Under the pieces are notes generated by a model that saw nothing but the letters and a program-made list of their open reading frames with translations, was not told where the DNA came from and ran no database searches. A stretch of 64,000 nt of DNA from Limenecus sp048360435 (GTDB lineage Bacteria; Cyanobacteriota; Vampirovibrionia; Gastranaerophilales; Gastranaerophilaceae). Positions 1-10,547 of this stretch are shown here, piece after piece; position 1 is the stretch's first letter, and every line of letters begins with the position of its first letter. A program made the translations under genes and the position numbers. The stretch is from NCBI GenBank assembly GCA_048360435.1, contig DBGCOP010000027.1, forward strand, positions 62,001 through 126,000, read 5' to 3'.

Positions 1-3000
1 TCTGCACAGGGTGATATTATTCAAAATGAGAGTATTGAAAAAGCTATAATTGCCGGTGGTAATGTCTCTTTAGAGTCAATTGAGGGTTCGATAGGCACAG
101 ACACAAGATTTATTACAATGCAGACTCAGAGTCCAATTTCTGCAAAAGCTGCTGAGGGTAGTGTTTATTTGAAAACTATCGGCAGTGATTTGAAACTTAC
201 TGATGACAGTGAAATTGTTTTTGGAAAAGATATAGGGCTTGCTTCGGACAAAACTGTTATTATTGAAAAGTCTGATGGCATTACTGCTTCAGATGGAAGT
301 ATCTACATTGATAGTAACGGGCTTTTTAATCTTGATAAAAATTTGACTGCAAAAAATTATATTGAAATAAAAGGTGCGAATGGCATAAACCTGCAATCAA
401 ACTCTACATTGACAACAACAGGCACCGGTGAAGGTGTAGGCAATATTAATATAATCAACGCAGGAGCTTCTTCAGGTCAAGGCAAGGGTGTTGTAAATAT
501 CAATAATATTAACAGTACAGGTAAAGTTTCAATTAAATCTGATAATGTCAGAACAGATTCAAATAAACTCACAATTAATAGCGGAGCTACAATTCAGGCC
601 TCTAAAGGTATAGATATTGCTTCCGGTACGGGAATTAATCAGAATGCAGGTTCTTCTATTATAAATACTGATTCAGGAAACATAAGTATTACAAACACAG
701 TTGGTGAATCTAATATAGGAAGAGTTATCAATCAGAACGGCGATATTACAATTTCCAGTTCAACGAATAACGGAAATATAAAATTTAATGATGAAGTTAA
801 TGCACAAAATGGTAACATAACTGTTAAGTCAAATACTTATATCATACAAAATACTGCGGATGCTATATTAAAAGCCGAAGGGGACATAAACCTTACAAGT
901 AATTTTGATACCGGTTCGGTTGATAGTGCACTCAAAGTTAACAGTGGCGGAAAGGTAAATTCAACAGGCAGAGGAATTTATCTTGAAAGTCCTGATATGG
1001 ATATTAACACCGGTACTATTACTGCCAGCCGTGATGTTAATATCAAGACAACAGGTACATCAGGTTCTTTGAATGCAACAGGTACAATTAAAGGTCAAAA
1101 CGTAGTTATAAATACTATTGACAGTATTATGCAAGATGAATCTCTAGATCTTGCAATTAATGCTACGGGTAATATAAATCTTACTGCTCAAAACGGAAAT
1201 ATAGGCTCTTCCAGCGGAACCGGAGATATTCCAAACAGATTGGATGTTGCTTCTGGCGGCATTGTTACGGCTTCTGCTTCTAAAGGTGAAATAAATATAA
1301 ACAGTGTCAATAAAAACATTACTTTTGGAAATATTATATCTGCCGGTGACATAAACTTATCTTCGACAGGAAATGCAGGGCAAATTACAACTAACAGCAC
1401 TCTTCAGGCTGACAACGGCTCTATTAATATAGACAGTTCAAAAAATATTATTCTTAATAACAAAGTTTCAGCGTTGAATGATGTAAATCTTAAAGCGCAA
1501 ACCGGAATCAAACACACAGCAGGTGAAATGTCTTCTGCCACAGGGAATGTTAATATTACAAACGCTGTTAGCGGTGATATTATTTTGAAAAATGTTACTG
1601 CCTCAGACGGGAATATAACTATTTCAGCAGAAAATTCAACAGGAGATATCAGTCTTACGGGAAAATTGACTGCTCTTTCTTCTGATACCACAAATGGTGT
1701 TGTTACAATTAATTCGGGTAGAAATCTCTCCCAAACAGGAACTGACTCAGGCATATCAGCACAAAATTCTATACACCTTTCAAGCAAGACAGGAAGCATA
1801 GGAAAGTCTGATACAGATAATATAAAAATAAATATTGATAACACAGACGGACTTCTTACAGCTGATGCTGAAAACGGTTCTATATATGTACAAACTTCTG
1901 ATAAAGACTTGAATCTCGGAAGTATTTCAGCAAAAGACAATGTGTCTTTGAAAACAACAGGCGCATCTGGAAATATAAATATAAAAGATACAATTACCGG
2001 TGGAAATCTTTCATTAAATTCAGTAGAAAACATTAAGCAGGATTCTTCTGCTACTTCTTTAATTTCTTCAGGCAATATAATACTCAATGCACTTGGTGAT
2101 GTTGATTCAATAAAGGTTTCTGCTGATGGAAATGTTTCCGGCAGTGCTAATAATTTTTATGTTGAGAGTCTTGAGAAAGATTTGAAAACAGGTGTTATCA
2201 GTTCTCAGGGCAAAATATATTTGAACGCTTCCGGCACTGATGCTTCTGTGATTTTAAATGGTCTTGCAAAAGCGAATGATGTTGAAATTATTGCTGATAA
2301 AAATATTCAACAGGATTCAACTTTAGAAAAAGCCATTGAAGCGTCAACGGATGTCTCTCTTACAGCATTGAACGGAAATATTGGAGAGCCAAAGACTGAA
2401 ACAGTTGCCGCTAATGCTATCGACCTTTCAGCCGGCGGAAGAATTACTGCTTCAGCTTCACAGGGCTCTGTTATTATTAACGGTGTAGAAAGTAATATTC
2501 AGACAGATAATATTACTGCTAAAAATGATATTGATTTGACTACAACAACAAGTGGAAAAATTACTGTTACAAATGACCTGATTACTGATACCGGTTATAT
2601 TAGGTTGGATAGTGCTGAAGATCTTGTTATTTCAAATAACATACAAGCCAAGGGTGATGTTATTCTCGAAGCACAAAACGGAATTTCTCAAACTGATGGG
2701 AATATTGCAAGCACAGGAAAAGGAAATGTTCTTGTTACAAATAACGAAAGAAACGATATTTCTCTGAAAAAACTTACAACAGCTGACGGCAATATTAATA
2801 TTACAAATAATGCCCTTAATGCGAATGTAATTTTGAATGATGTTGTTACCTCCGGTTCTCAAGGTAAGATTACGATAGGTTCTCAAGGTAATATTGAACA
2901 AACTTTTGATTCAACAGCACTTATATCATCAGGTGATATAACGCTAAATGCCAAAGGAAATGTCGGTAAGCTTGAAGGTGAGGATGTCAAATTTATTAAA

Positions 3001-6000
3001 GTTTCAACAGACGGAAATGTTGGTGGTTCAGGACAAAATTTCTATTTAGAAAGTCCTGATAAAGACCTTGCAACAGGAAATATTACCGCAACTGATGATG
3101 TTATACTAAAATCAACGGCAACAGACAAATCTGTAATTTTAAATGGACTCATAAAAGGTAATGAAGTTTCTGTAATTGCTGATAAAAATATTTATCAAAA
3201 TGAAGCATTGGAAAAGTCTATTGAAGCGGTAACTGATGTGATTTTGATAGCTCAACATGGCGACATTGGCGAGGCTGCCGGCACAAGTACTGAGGCCAAT
3301 GCTATTGATTTGACAGCTGGCGGAACCATTGCTGCTTCAGCGGCAGAGGGTTCTGTTATTATCAATGGTGTAAAAAGCAATATTGTTACTGATAATATAA
3401 CCGCAAAAAATAATATTGATCTTACAACCACACAAAGCGGAAAAATTACTGTTTCAAATGACCTTGTTACTGACACGGGATACATAAGATTAAACAGTGC
3501 ACAAGATTTGGAAATTGCCAACAATATAACTGCAAACGGAAATGTTATTCTTGTTGCGAATGACGGGATAATACAATCAGACGGATTGATTCAATCTTCA
3601 GGTTCGGGAAAAGTTTTGATACAAAACTATAATGCCGGCGATATATCAATAAAAGACGTTTTATCAAAAAGCGGCGGAATTGATATTATAAATAGTGCTG
3701 TCGGTGGTGATGTAATACTCAATACAACAATCTCAACGACAAATAACGGAGATATATTCATTGAAGCAAACAGGGATATTCTTCAAAACTTTGTTGGTGA
3801 TGCAATATCTGCCGGAGCAGATGTTAGACTGGTCAGTGTAACCGGAGATATAGGAAAATCAAATAACTATATCAATTTAAAGGTTCTGCCGGGCAATAAA
3901 GTTGACGCTTCTGCAATGAAGGGCTCTGTAAATCTTAACAGTAATGCTCAGGATATTCATTTTGGAACAATTGAAGCAGGGCAAAATATAAATCTTTCAA
4001 CAACAGAAAGCGGAAAAATATATCTTGATAATGATTTGACAACAAATGGAGGCAGTGTAAAACTCGATAGTGCTGAAAATTTGGAAATTCAAAAAAATAT
4101 CACGGCGTCCGGCAATATCGTACTTAATGCTAACGGCGGAATTGTCCAAACTGACGGAAATGTTAATAGTACCGGTGACGGTTCAATTGTTGTGACAAAT
4201 AATTCGAGTGGTGATATTTCTTTGAAAAAACTTTCTTCGAATAATGGTAATATCGAGATTACAAACAATGCATCAGATAATGACGTAATCTTGAATGATG
4301 AAATCAGAACTGAGAATCAGGCAAATATAAATATTACATCTCAAAGAAATATTCTCCAAAATGGCGATAATGTTGTTTTAAATTCTGACGGACAAATCAC
4401 TCTTAATGCAAAGAAAGATATAGGATTATTAGATCGATTCATTAATATCTTTACAAGAGGTGACGGAAAAGTTAATGCACAGGCTGAAAATATATATATC
4501 GGTAGTGTTGATAACGATTTGAATACAGGAAATATCTCAGCTTTAAATAATGCAAACATAAAAACAACAGGATCTTCAGGTTCAGTAATTGCAAAGGATG
4601 ATATTACAGCAGGAAATGAAATTAATATTACTTCTGTTGAGGATATAGTCACAAATTCCTCTGTTGCTGCTAAAAATGTGGATTACAGCGCAGCGGGAAA
4701 TATTACTGCAAATAATATAACTGCTGAAAATAATATCACATTGACGGGTGGTGAAATTACAACAACCGGAAATATTTCATCAACAGATATTTTATATGAT
4801 GCTGATTCCAAAATACAAACAGACGGTTCTGTTGTTGGTGATAATGTTACACTTATTTCAGACGGAAATATAATAACAAACGAAATCACAGGAACGAATG
4901 ATGTAACAATTACTGCACAAAACAGCATAGAAGCAAAGGATAAAATCACCTCAACAGAAGGCAATGTCTTGCTAACCACAACAAACGGAAATATAATTAC
5001 ATCTGATATAGATGCTGCTATTGGTGCTGTAATAAATTCCGGCTCAGATATAACAACAAATGGAAAAGTAAATGCCCAAAACATTGACTTTGATTCAGTT
5101 GGAAATATTGTCACAAATGGAATAATCAACGGAGATTCTATTACATTTGATTCACAAAAAGAGATTTCAACTAATAATCTTGTTACGGGTAAAGTTATCA
5201 GCTTAACAACAATTGGCGGAAATATTACAACTAACAATGATATTACGGCAGAAAACAATATTACTGTTTCATCAGGAAAGGGGGTTTCTCAAAAATCAGG
5301 AACAAGCTATACAATTAGTGATAACGGGAATATGACAGTTACTTCCGCTGATGGTGATTTAATTTTAGCCGGTTCTGTTATAAATAATAACGGTAATGTT
5401 GATATAACGAACAACTCATCGGGTAAAAATTCTTTAACAGTAAACAATCTTAATGCAAATGGTGATTTTTCAATAATAAATAACGCTGATGGTTTGTTAA
5501 ACCTTACTGGAACTATAAACAATGTTTCTCAAAATTCAGTAATAACAGCCAATAATACAGGCAGTGGCTCTGGAATTGTAACAACAGGAACTATCAACAA
5601 CACGGGCTCTGTTGTTATTACAAATAAAGGTCAGCAGGGCATTCAATTGGGAGGAAACCTGAATAATAATATTGTTGAATCTGATGAATCTAATCCGAGC
5701 AAAATTACCGTAAACAATACAAATGGAGCGTTGAATATTACTGCAGAAATTTTGAACGGAATAAATAAAGATTCAAAAAATGAGGTTTATCTGGCTAACT
5801 CCGGTTCGGGCGGTTTGAACTTCACAGCAGAGGGATTAATCGATAACCACGGAGTTTTAAATGTTGAAAACACAAGTGGAAATATGTCTTTGTGGGGTAC
5901 GTTAAAAGCCCGTTTAAAATCTCAAAACAATTTTACTAACACAGGAATTACGGGTTCTGCTGATGATGATGTTATTATCGGATTAAAGCTTGAAAATTGG

Positions 6001-8526
6001 GGTAATGAGATTACCTATGAAAACACAGGTGCAGGCAGTTTGGTTATTCATGAAGATGCAGTGCTCTCGAATTTCAGTGTAGAAGATGGCGATGGTGTTC
6101 ATACAGGTATATTGAATCTTAAAAACTCAGGTAATGATGGTACAGCCGGAGGCGGTATTGAAATAAATGGCACAATTAACAACGGTATTATCTCTGATGG
6201 AACAATTGTTGGTGAAGATAATCAAATTATTCCTGAAGGGCAGCTTGTTGCGGGGGGTATAGTCAATATTGAAAATAACGGAACAGGTGTAAAAGTTGAT
6301 TCTGAAACGATTTCTTCTCAAAGAAGAGATGATTTTGGAATTGAAATAAATGATACTGCTAAAATCAATAATTATTCTCAGATGAATATTATTAATAATA
6401 ACGAGAATTCAATTGGAAAAATCCAAATTGAAGGAACAATAACCGGTGATAAAGGCGTTATTAATATCAATAACAAAGCAAACGGTGCTGAAAGCGGAAT
6501 TGTATTTTCTTCTTCTTCAAAAACTGATGTAAAAGGTAATAGCTTGAATATTAAAAACAACGGACAGTCAGGTATTATTTTTGAAAAAGGAACTAATACA
6601 AATTCTACATCTGATATAACCATTGAAAATAACAACGGAGACATTAATATAGATGGAGTTCTGCACGCAGATAATATAAGTATAACAAGCAAAGATTCCG
6701 ATATAAAAATTGCACATAATGTTAAAACAGGAAATGTTACAGCTGAAAATAATGTGAAAATTGATGTAACAAACGGTTCTGTTTTGAATTCTGCAAAAGA
6801 TGATGTATTGTCTGATGCGACAGGTATATCTGCCGGTAAAGATATAAGTATCAAAGCAGATAATATAGGTAAGCTTGACAGTACATTGAATGATATTATA
6901 AATCAGGGCTTTAATCTTGATCCTAATAATGCTGTGCATATTAGCGCAAACGGAAGAGTTGACTTGTCTGCTGATAATGCGCTGAACATAAAAAGCATTG
7001 ATAAAGATTTGAATATTAATTCTCTTTCAGCAAAAGATGCTATTCTTTCAACAAATAACGGTTCAATAAATAGTTTAAATTCTACAACCGAAAATTTATA
7101 TCTTCTTGCTCAAGGCGATAATAGCAAAATAAATCTTGATAATCTTACAAATACAGGAAAACTTTGGTCTGAGTCAGAGTCGGATACTACGTTGAACAGT
7201 CTTGGTGAACTTAATATTGAAACCATGTACAGCAAAAACGGTTCAATCAAAATTGAATCTGAAGGAAATACTCATATCAAGGAAATTACTGCGCCTCAAG
7301 ATATAACGATAAAAGTTAATGATGAAAAGCTTTCTATTGAAACTTTAGGAAGAATAAAACGTAATCCTGACGTTGCTCCTTCAACAGTAAATCTGACTGT
7401 GTTGGATTCAAAAAGAAAGCCTTCAAGTGTTGTTCCTCATCCGGGAATGAATCCTGATGAACTTGCAAATGTTACTCCAAATAGTAAACTTGACATAATG
7501 CATGCATATGTTAAAGACAAAGTTACCTTAAAAGCTGATACCATTACGGCACAGGCTTATGATATCAGTGATACATCACAAAAAGGCGACAAAAGAATAG
7601 ATTCTGACGGCAATGCAGCTACGGGCTTTCATAACGCAAATACAGAAGGTAAGCTTCTTGAATTTGATATACAAGGTGCTAATTATGCACAAGGTGATGT
7701 AAGTGATGTATCAGACAATATATATTATCAACCTGATGCAGATGACAAAAAAGCATTAAATGTACATTTAACACTCGGTGATTCTGTTGGTGATGCTCTT
7801 TATGGTGCAGAGTTTAAGAAACTTTATGCTGATTATGCATTCATAGATTCAGTGAATAATTCGAACTCGGATGCTATTTCTCATATTGTTATAGACAGTG
7901 GCATAATTGGTGAAAAAGCTATCATAAGAAACAATCATCTTAGATTGGATATAAATAATACGGACGTAGTCTTTGACTATCCTATAAATAAACATTATGA
8001 TGACGCACCTTCGAAAATATTGACTGACAAGGGATCATTTAATGTTGATATGTATGAAAAAATTGATATAAACAAAGGTCCTTTCAATCCAAATACATTA
8101 TCTGATTATAATCCCAACAGAATTGTCAAAGATCCTGATCTTGAAGAAATGACAGATACTCCTGATGCAAAGCCTGATGATAATCGCATAACAAAAAGTG
8201 AGCGTTCCACAGGTTTTAGAGAAATAAACTGGACTGTCAGAAATATTGATGATGAAATAATCGGCTCTTCTGATTTTGTGCGAGAACCTATTGTAAAAAA
8301 TCTGGTGGGAGTATATGAAAAAGGTCTTCTTGTTGAGGCTGAAAAATCTTTAACTGACGGTCAAACAGTGCATGTTAGTCTGGCATATAAAGATGTTCCA
8401 TTTAATGTTGATGGAAAAGTAAAAAGAATACCCGGAAAAGAGCTTGCTGAAATTGAATTCATAAATATTGATAGGTTAACATCTGCGATAATGATGTTTG
8501 TAAGTATGTATCAGGAAAATCTTTAA
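1..8526 (+). CDS. Giant filamentous haemagglutinin/LktA-like adhesin, 5'-truncated by the window edge
   Basis: The reading frame is open from base 1, so the gene starts upstream and at least 2841 residues are visible; the first internal ATG is at 118. The protein is almost entirely short beta-strand repeats rich in G, N, S, T, I and D (units such as GNITAxNDIxL and GNVxLxAxxG). This is the signature of a right-handed beta-helix exoprotein of the filamentous haemagglutinin or leukotoxin LktA family, exposed at the cell surface or secreted. Cysteine is absent from the parts I read, as is common in such adhesins. A larger duplicated unit lies at about 2041-3640. The last ~550 residues lose the repeat pattern. 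The final ~95 residues (about 8240-8526) contain GLLVEA, a G-x-x-V-x-V strand and a final G-K-V-K-R strand that look like a PilZ-type beta-barrel, without the usual RxxxR. Signal peptide and secretion domain would be upstream and cannot be judged. Confidence 0.8.
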   Translation, partial: SAQGDIIQNESIEKAIIAGGNVSLESIEGSIGTDTRFITMQTQSPISAKAAEGSVYLKTIGSDLKLTDDSEIVFGKDIGLASDKTVIIEKSDGITASDGSIYIDSNGLFNLDKNLTAKNYIEIKGANGINLQSNSTLTTTGTGEGVGNINIINAGASSGQGKGVVNINNINSTGKVSIKSDNVRTDSNKLTINSGATIQASKGIDIASGTGINQNAGSSIINTDSGNISITNTVGESNIGRVINQNGDITISSSTNNGNIKFNDEVNAQNGNITVKSNTYIIQNTADAILKAEGDINLTSNFDTGSVDSALKVNSGGKVNSTGRGIYLESPDMDINTGTITASRDVNIKTTGTSGSLNATGTIKGQNVVINTIDSIMQDESLDLAINATGNINLTAQNGNIGSSSGTGDIPNRLDVASGGIVTASASKGEININSVNKNITFGNIISAGDINLSSTGNAGQITTNSTLQADNGSINIDSSKNIILNNKVSALNDVNLKAQTGIKHTAGEMSSATGNVNITNAVSGDIILKNVTASDGNITISAENSTGDISLTGKLTALSSDTTNGVVTINSGRNLSQTGTDSGISAQNSIHLSSKTGSIGKSDTDNIKINIDNTDGLLTADAENGSIYVQTSDKDLNLGSISAKDNVSLKTTGASGNINIKDTITGGNLSLNSVENIKQDSSATSLISSGNIILNALGDVDSIKVSADGNVSGSANNFYVESLEKDLKTGVISSQGKIYLNASGTDASVILNGLAKANDVEIIADKNIQQDSTLEKAIEASTDVSLTALNGNIGEPKTETVAANAIDLSAGGRITASASQGSVIINGVESNIQTDNITAKNDIDLTTTTSGKITVTNDLITDTGYIRLDSAEDLVISNNIQAKGDVILEAQNGISQTDGNIASTGKGNVLVTNNERNDISLKKLTTADGNINITNNALNANVILNDVVTSGSQGKITIGSQGNIEQTFDSTALISSGDITLNAKGNVGKLEGEDVKFIKVSTDGNVGGSGQNFYLESPDKDLATGNITATDDVILKSTATDKSVILNGLIKGNEVSVIADKNIYQNEALEKSIEAVTDVILIAQHGDIGEAAGTSTEANAIDLTAGGTIAASAAEGSVIINGVKSNIVTDNITAKNNIDLTTTQSGKITVSNDLVTDTGYIRLNSAQDLEIANNITANGNVILVANDGIIQSDGLIQSSGSGKVLIQNYNAGDISIKDVLSKSGGIDIINSAVGGDVILNTTISTTNNGDIFIEANRDILQNFVGDAISAGADVRLVSVTGDIGKSNNYINLKVLPGNKVDASAMKGSVNLNSNAQDIHFGTIEAGQNINLSTTESGKIYLDNDLTTNGGSVKLDSAENLEIQKNITASGNIVLNANGGIVQTDGNVNSTGDGSIVVTNNSSGDISLKKLSSNNGNIEITNNASDNDVILNDEIRTENQANINITSQRNILQNGDNVVLNSDGQITLNAKKDIGLLDRFINIFTRGDGKVNAQAENIYIGSVDNDLNTGNISALNNANIKTTGSSGSVIAKDDITAGNEINITSVEDIVTNSSVAAKNVDYSAAGNITANNITAENNITLTGGEITTTGNISSTDILYDADSKIQTDGSVVGDNVTLISDGNIITNEITGTNDVTITAQNSIEAKDKITSTEGNVLLTTTNGNIITSDIDAAIGAVINSGSDITTNGKVNAQNIDFDSVGNIVTNGIINGDSITFDSQKEISTNNLVTGKVISLTTIGGNITTNNDITAENNITVSSGKGVSQKSGTSYTISDNGNMTVTSADGDLILAGSVINNNGNVDITNNSSGKNSLTVNNLNANGDFSIINNADGLLNLTGTINNVSQNSVITANNTGSGSGIVTTGTINNTGSVVITNKGQQGIQLGGNLNNNIVESDESNPSKITVNNTNGALNITAEILNGINKDSKNEVYLANSGSGGLNFTAEGLIDNHGVLNVENTSGNMSLWGTLKARLKSQNNFTNTGITGSADDDVIIGLKLENWGNEITYENTGAGSLVIHEDAVLSNFSVEDGDGVHTGILNLKNSGNDGTAGGGIEINGTINNGIISDGTIVGEDNQIIPEGQLVAGGIVNIENNGTGVKVDSETISSQRRDDFGIEINDTAKINNYSQMNIINNNENSIGKIQIEGTITGDKGVININNKANGAESGIVFSSSSKTDVKGNSLNIKNNGQSGIIFEKGTNTNSTSDITIENNNGDINIDGVLHADNISITSKDSDIKIAHNVKTGNVTAENNVKIDVTNGSVLNSAKDDVLSDATGISAGKDISIKADNIGKLDSTLNDIINQGFNLDPNNAVHISANGRVDLSADNALNIKSIDKDLNINSLSAKDAILSTNNGSINSLNSTTENLYLLAQGDNSKINLDNLTNTGKLWSESESDTTLNSLGELNIETMYSKNGSIKIESEGNTHIKEITAPQDITIKVNDEKLSIETLGRIKRNPDVAPSTVNLTVLDSKRKPSSVVPHPGMNPDELANVTPNSKLDIMHAYVKDKVTLKADTITAQAYDISDTSQKGDKRIDSDGNAATGFHNANTEGKLLEFDIQGANYAQGDVSDVSDNIYYQPDADDKKALNVHLTLGDSVGDALYGAEFKKLYADYAFIDSVNNSNSDAISHIVIDSGIIGEKAIIRNNHLRLDINNTDVVFDYPINKHYDDAPSKILTDKGSFNVDMYEKIDINKGPFNPNTLSDYNPNRIVKDPDLEEMTDTPDAKPDDNRITKSERSTGFREINWTVRNIDDEIIGSSDFVREPIVKNLVGVYEKGLLVEAEKSLTDGQTVHVSLAYKDVPFNVDGKVKRIPGKELAEIEFINIDRLTSAIMMFVSMYQENL
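2041..3640 (+). repeat. Two long direct repeats inside the adhesin gene (~860-885 bp period)
   Basis: The protein segment beginning near 2041 (LISSGNIILNA, then NFYVES, SVILNGL, GSVIINGV, TDNITAKNDIDLTTT, DTGYIRLDSA) recurs from about 2902. The offset is 861 bases at the start and 885 bases after an 8-codon insertion in the second copy. Bases differ at many third positions while residues are kept, so this is an old duplication maintained at protein level. A third, more diverged copy follows around 3800-4210. Confidence 0.8.
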
Positions 8527-8624
8527 ACAGATTCAGATTCTTTGCTTTACAATTTGTAATTCAGCGTAATAATATAAAGTAAAAATACATTAGCTTTTAT
8601 ATTAATAACAAAAAGGAGCTTGTT

Positions 8625-8903
8625 ATGAGCATTTATGAAGCCGGTATGATGGTATGTTTTGGAGTAAGTTGGCCTATTGCCGCATGGAAAACTTATAAAA
8701 GTAAGTGTGTCCATGGCAAAAGCATTTATTTTTCTTTGTTGATAATGCTCGGTTATGTTTGTGGAGTAATACACAAACTTTTGTATAGTATGGATATTGT
8801 TATATGGTTATATATAGCTAATATGGCTTTTCTGTTTACTGATATGTGTTTGTGGTACAGATACAGAAATAACAAAGTGCCCGCAACTGATATAAATAGA
8901 TAG
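8625..8903 (+). CDS. Small PQ-loop/SemiSWEET-like membrane protein
   Basis: This 92-residue protein has three hydrophobic segments (about 5-20, 33-50 and 56-78). A proline-containing GVSWPIAAWKTYKS stretch in the first helix and loop resembles the PQ-loop fold, although the PQ pair itself reads WP. Basic residues after helix 1 (KTYKSKCVHGKS) fit the cytoplasmic loop. PQ-loop proteins of this size work as dimers and move small solutes such as sugars; the substrate here is unknown. An AAGGAG site sits 6 bases before the ATG. It is transcribed toward the SulP gene with only 8 bases between their stops. Confidence 0.65.
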   Translation: MSIYEAGMMVCFGVSWPIAAWKTYKSKCVHGKSIYFSLLIMLGYVCGVIHKLLYSMDIVIWLYIANMAFLFTDMCLWYRYRNNKVPATDINR

Positions 8904-8911
8904 CATATAAA

Positions 8912-10459
8912 TTAATGTAGACTTATATTATCATCTTTATGGAATCTGTGCCATTTAAAACTCGGGTAGGTTTCTTTTATCTGGTCCCAAGAAACTTCTA
9001 CACAGCAAGAATCGCATTGAATATTTTTTCTTTCTTTTTCCCATTCCTTAATAAAATCTACACAGGCATGGTCTATATAGTGAAGTCTTTCTGCGCAAAG
9101 AAGAATGTTTTTGTCTTTCGGAAGTGCTTCGAGTGCTTCAATTAATGTGGGCAATTGTATAAATGTGATATTTCCGTGGATTTTTGCAATAATTTTATTT
9201 TCTTCTTCATTATATTCCGTGTCTATATCAACTTTCAAAACTTTATATGCACTTTTGACCAGTGCACAGAAAAAGCCTACAAGTATTCCCTCAAACAGGT
9301 TTGTGAAAAGAATAGCTATAAGTGTAATCAAATATATTGCAAATTCACCTTTGCTAAGTCTGTATATGTGTTTTGCCGCATTAATATCTACCAGCTTGTA
9401 GCCTGTGTAAACAAGAATAGCTGCCAGAGCTGAGATAGGTATAAAATTTAATATTTTGGGGAAAAAGCTTACGAAAAGAAGTATCCATACACCGTGCAAT
9501 ATAGCAGAAAATCTTGTTTGTGCATCAGCATTTATATTTGCTGCACTTCTTACAATAACTCCGGTTATTGGTAAACCTCCAACAAGCCCCGAAATCGAGT
9601 TGCCTACACCCTGTGCGATAATTTCTTTGTTATAATCTGTTTTTGACTTTTCACACATTTTGTCTATTGCAGTAGAGGTTAAAAGAGTCTCCGCACTAGC
9701 AATGAAGGTTATTACAAGTGCTCCTATCAAGACCTTTAAATCAAAAATGTGTTTGAAAGTTGAAAGACTTAGAAAATTTACATCTTGCCAGAAATTACTT
9801 CCTACCTGAATGTAATTTATATCATAATGCATTAAATTTGCAAAAAGTGAAGAAATAATAACAGCCAGAAGTGCAGCAGGTATTGCTTTTAATTTTTCAT
9901 GCGGAACAGCATTCCAAAATATTATTATTCCTATTGTCATTATTCCAATGACACATGCCAGATGATGGGGTGAACCGTTCATCGGTAAAACTGAATTGTA
10001 TATTACACTGAATAAATCGAGTATATTCGCAATAAATGAATTTTGCGGTTTGCTGTCCAGCATAATATGAAACTGGGACAAGAAAATGGATATTCCTATT
10101 CCGGCTAACATACCCTGAATGATTGCCGGTGAAATTGCTCTGAACCAGCGTCCGAGAGAAAGGAATCCAAAAATTATTTGAATTATACCTACAAGAAAAA
10201 TTATTAAAAATAATTTTTCCACACCCATTGTTCCGATAATATCAACAACAATAAGGATTAGTCCTGCTGCCGGACCTGAAACCTGCAAGGAGTTTCCTGA
10301 TAGAGCTCCAACTATGATACCGCCTATGATTCCTGAAATAATTCCGCTGTAAATTGGCAGCCCGCAAGCAATAGAAATTCCAATTGCCAGTGGAAGAGCA
10401 ACCAAAAATACTATCACAGAGGCTAATATGTCCTTCTTTAAAGAGTTAATATTTATCAT
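8912..10459 (-). CDS. SulP-family inorganic anion transporter with C-terminal STAS domain
   Basis: The 515-residue protein begins with the SulP core (LVALPLAIGISIACGLPIYSG) and a GNSLQVSGPAAGL segment typical of the substrate-binding region. About 10-12 membrane spans follow, then a soluble STAS domain from about residue 400 (GNITFIQLPTLIEAL, LLCAERLHYIDHACVDFI). The family moves sulfate, bicarbonate or other anions across the inner membrane, often coupled to Na+ or H+. The length fits BicA-like bicarbonate or sulfate carriers, and the sequence alone does not decide the substrate. It is a single gene with a clear promoter and an inverted repeat upstream. Confidence 0.9.
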   Translation of the reverse strand: MININSLKKDILASVIVFLVALPLAIGISIACGLPIYSGIISGIIGGIIVGALSGNSLQVSGPAAGLILIVVDIIGTMGVEKLFLIIFLVGIIQIIFGFLSLGRWFRAISPAIIQGMLAGIGISIFLSQFHIMLDSKPQNSFIANILDLFSVIYNSVLPMNGSPHHLACVIGIMTIGIIIFWNAVPHEKLKAIPAALLAVIISSLFANLMHYDINYIQVGSNFWQDVNFLSLSTFKHIFDLKVLIGALVITFIASAETLLTSTAIDKMCEKSKTDYNKEIIAQGVGNSISGLVGGLPITGVIVRSAANINADAQTRFSAILHGVWILLFVSFFPKILNFIPISALAAILVYTGYKLVDINAAKHIYRLSKGEFAIYLITLIAILFTNLFEGILVGFFCALVKSAYKVLKVDIDTEYNEEENKIIAKIHGNITFIQLPTLIEALEALPKDKNILLCAERLHYIDHACVDFIKEWEKERKNIQCDSCCVEVSWDQIKETYPSFKWHRFHKDDNISLH

Positions 10460-10480
10460 TTATTATGTTTCGCCAAATTA

Positions 10481-10522
10481 TAAACCGAATTTTATAATAA
10501 CGGTTTACAAAAAAATTTTCAA
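10481..10522 (-). promoter_or_regulatory. Promoter and operator-like inverted repeat of the SulP gene
   Basis: On the minus strand, TTGAAA (10522-10517) and TATTAT (10499-10494) are separated by 17 bases. A perfect 7-base inverted repeat, TAAACCG (10481-10487) and CGGTTTA (10501-10507), flanks the -10 box and expected start site. That is where a repressor would block transcription. The regulator is unknown. Confidence 0.55.
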
Positions 10523-10547
10523 GAACCTTAGCTGTTTATTTTTACAA

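Noticed and set aside
1404..2087. A 227-codon open frame on the minus strand inside the adhesin gene.
   Set aside because: It mirrors the repetitive coding pattern of the plus strand, has no ribosome site and no homologue-like features; it is a shadow. The same holds for the other minus-strand frames within 1-8.5 kb.
2041..4210. The repeats in the adhesin were considered as a CRISPR array or tandem DNA satellite.
   Set aside because: They are coding, diverged at third positions, and too long for CRISPR.
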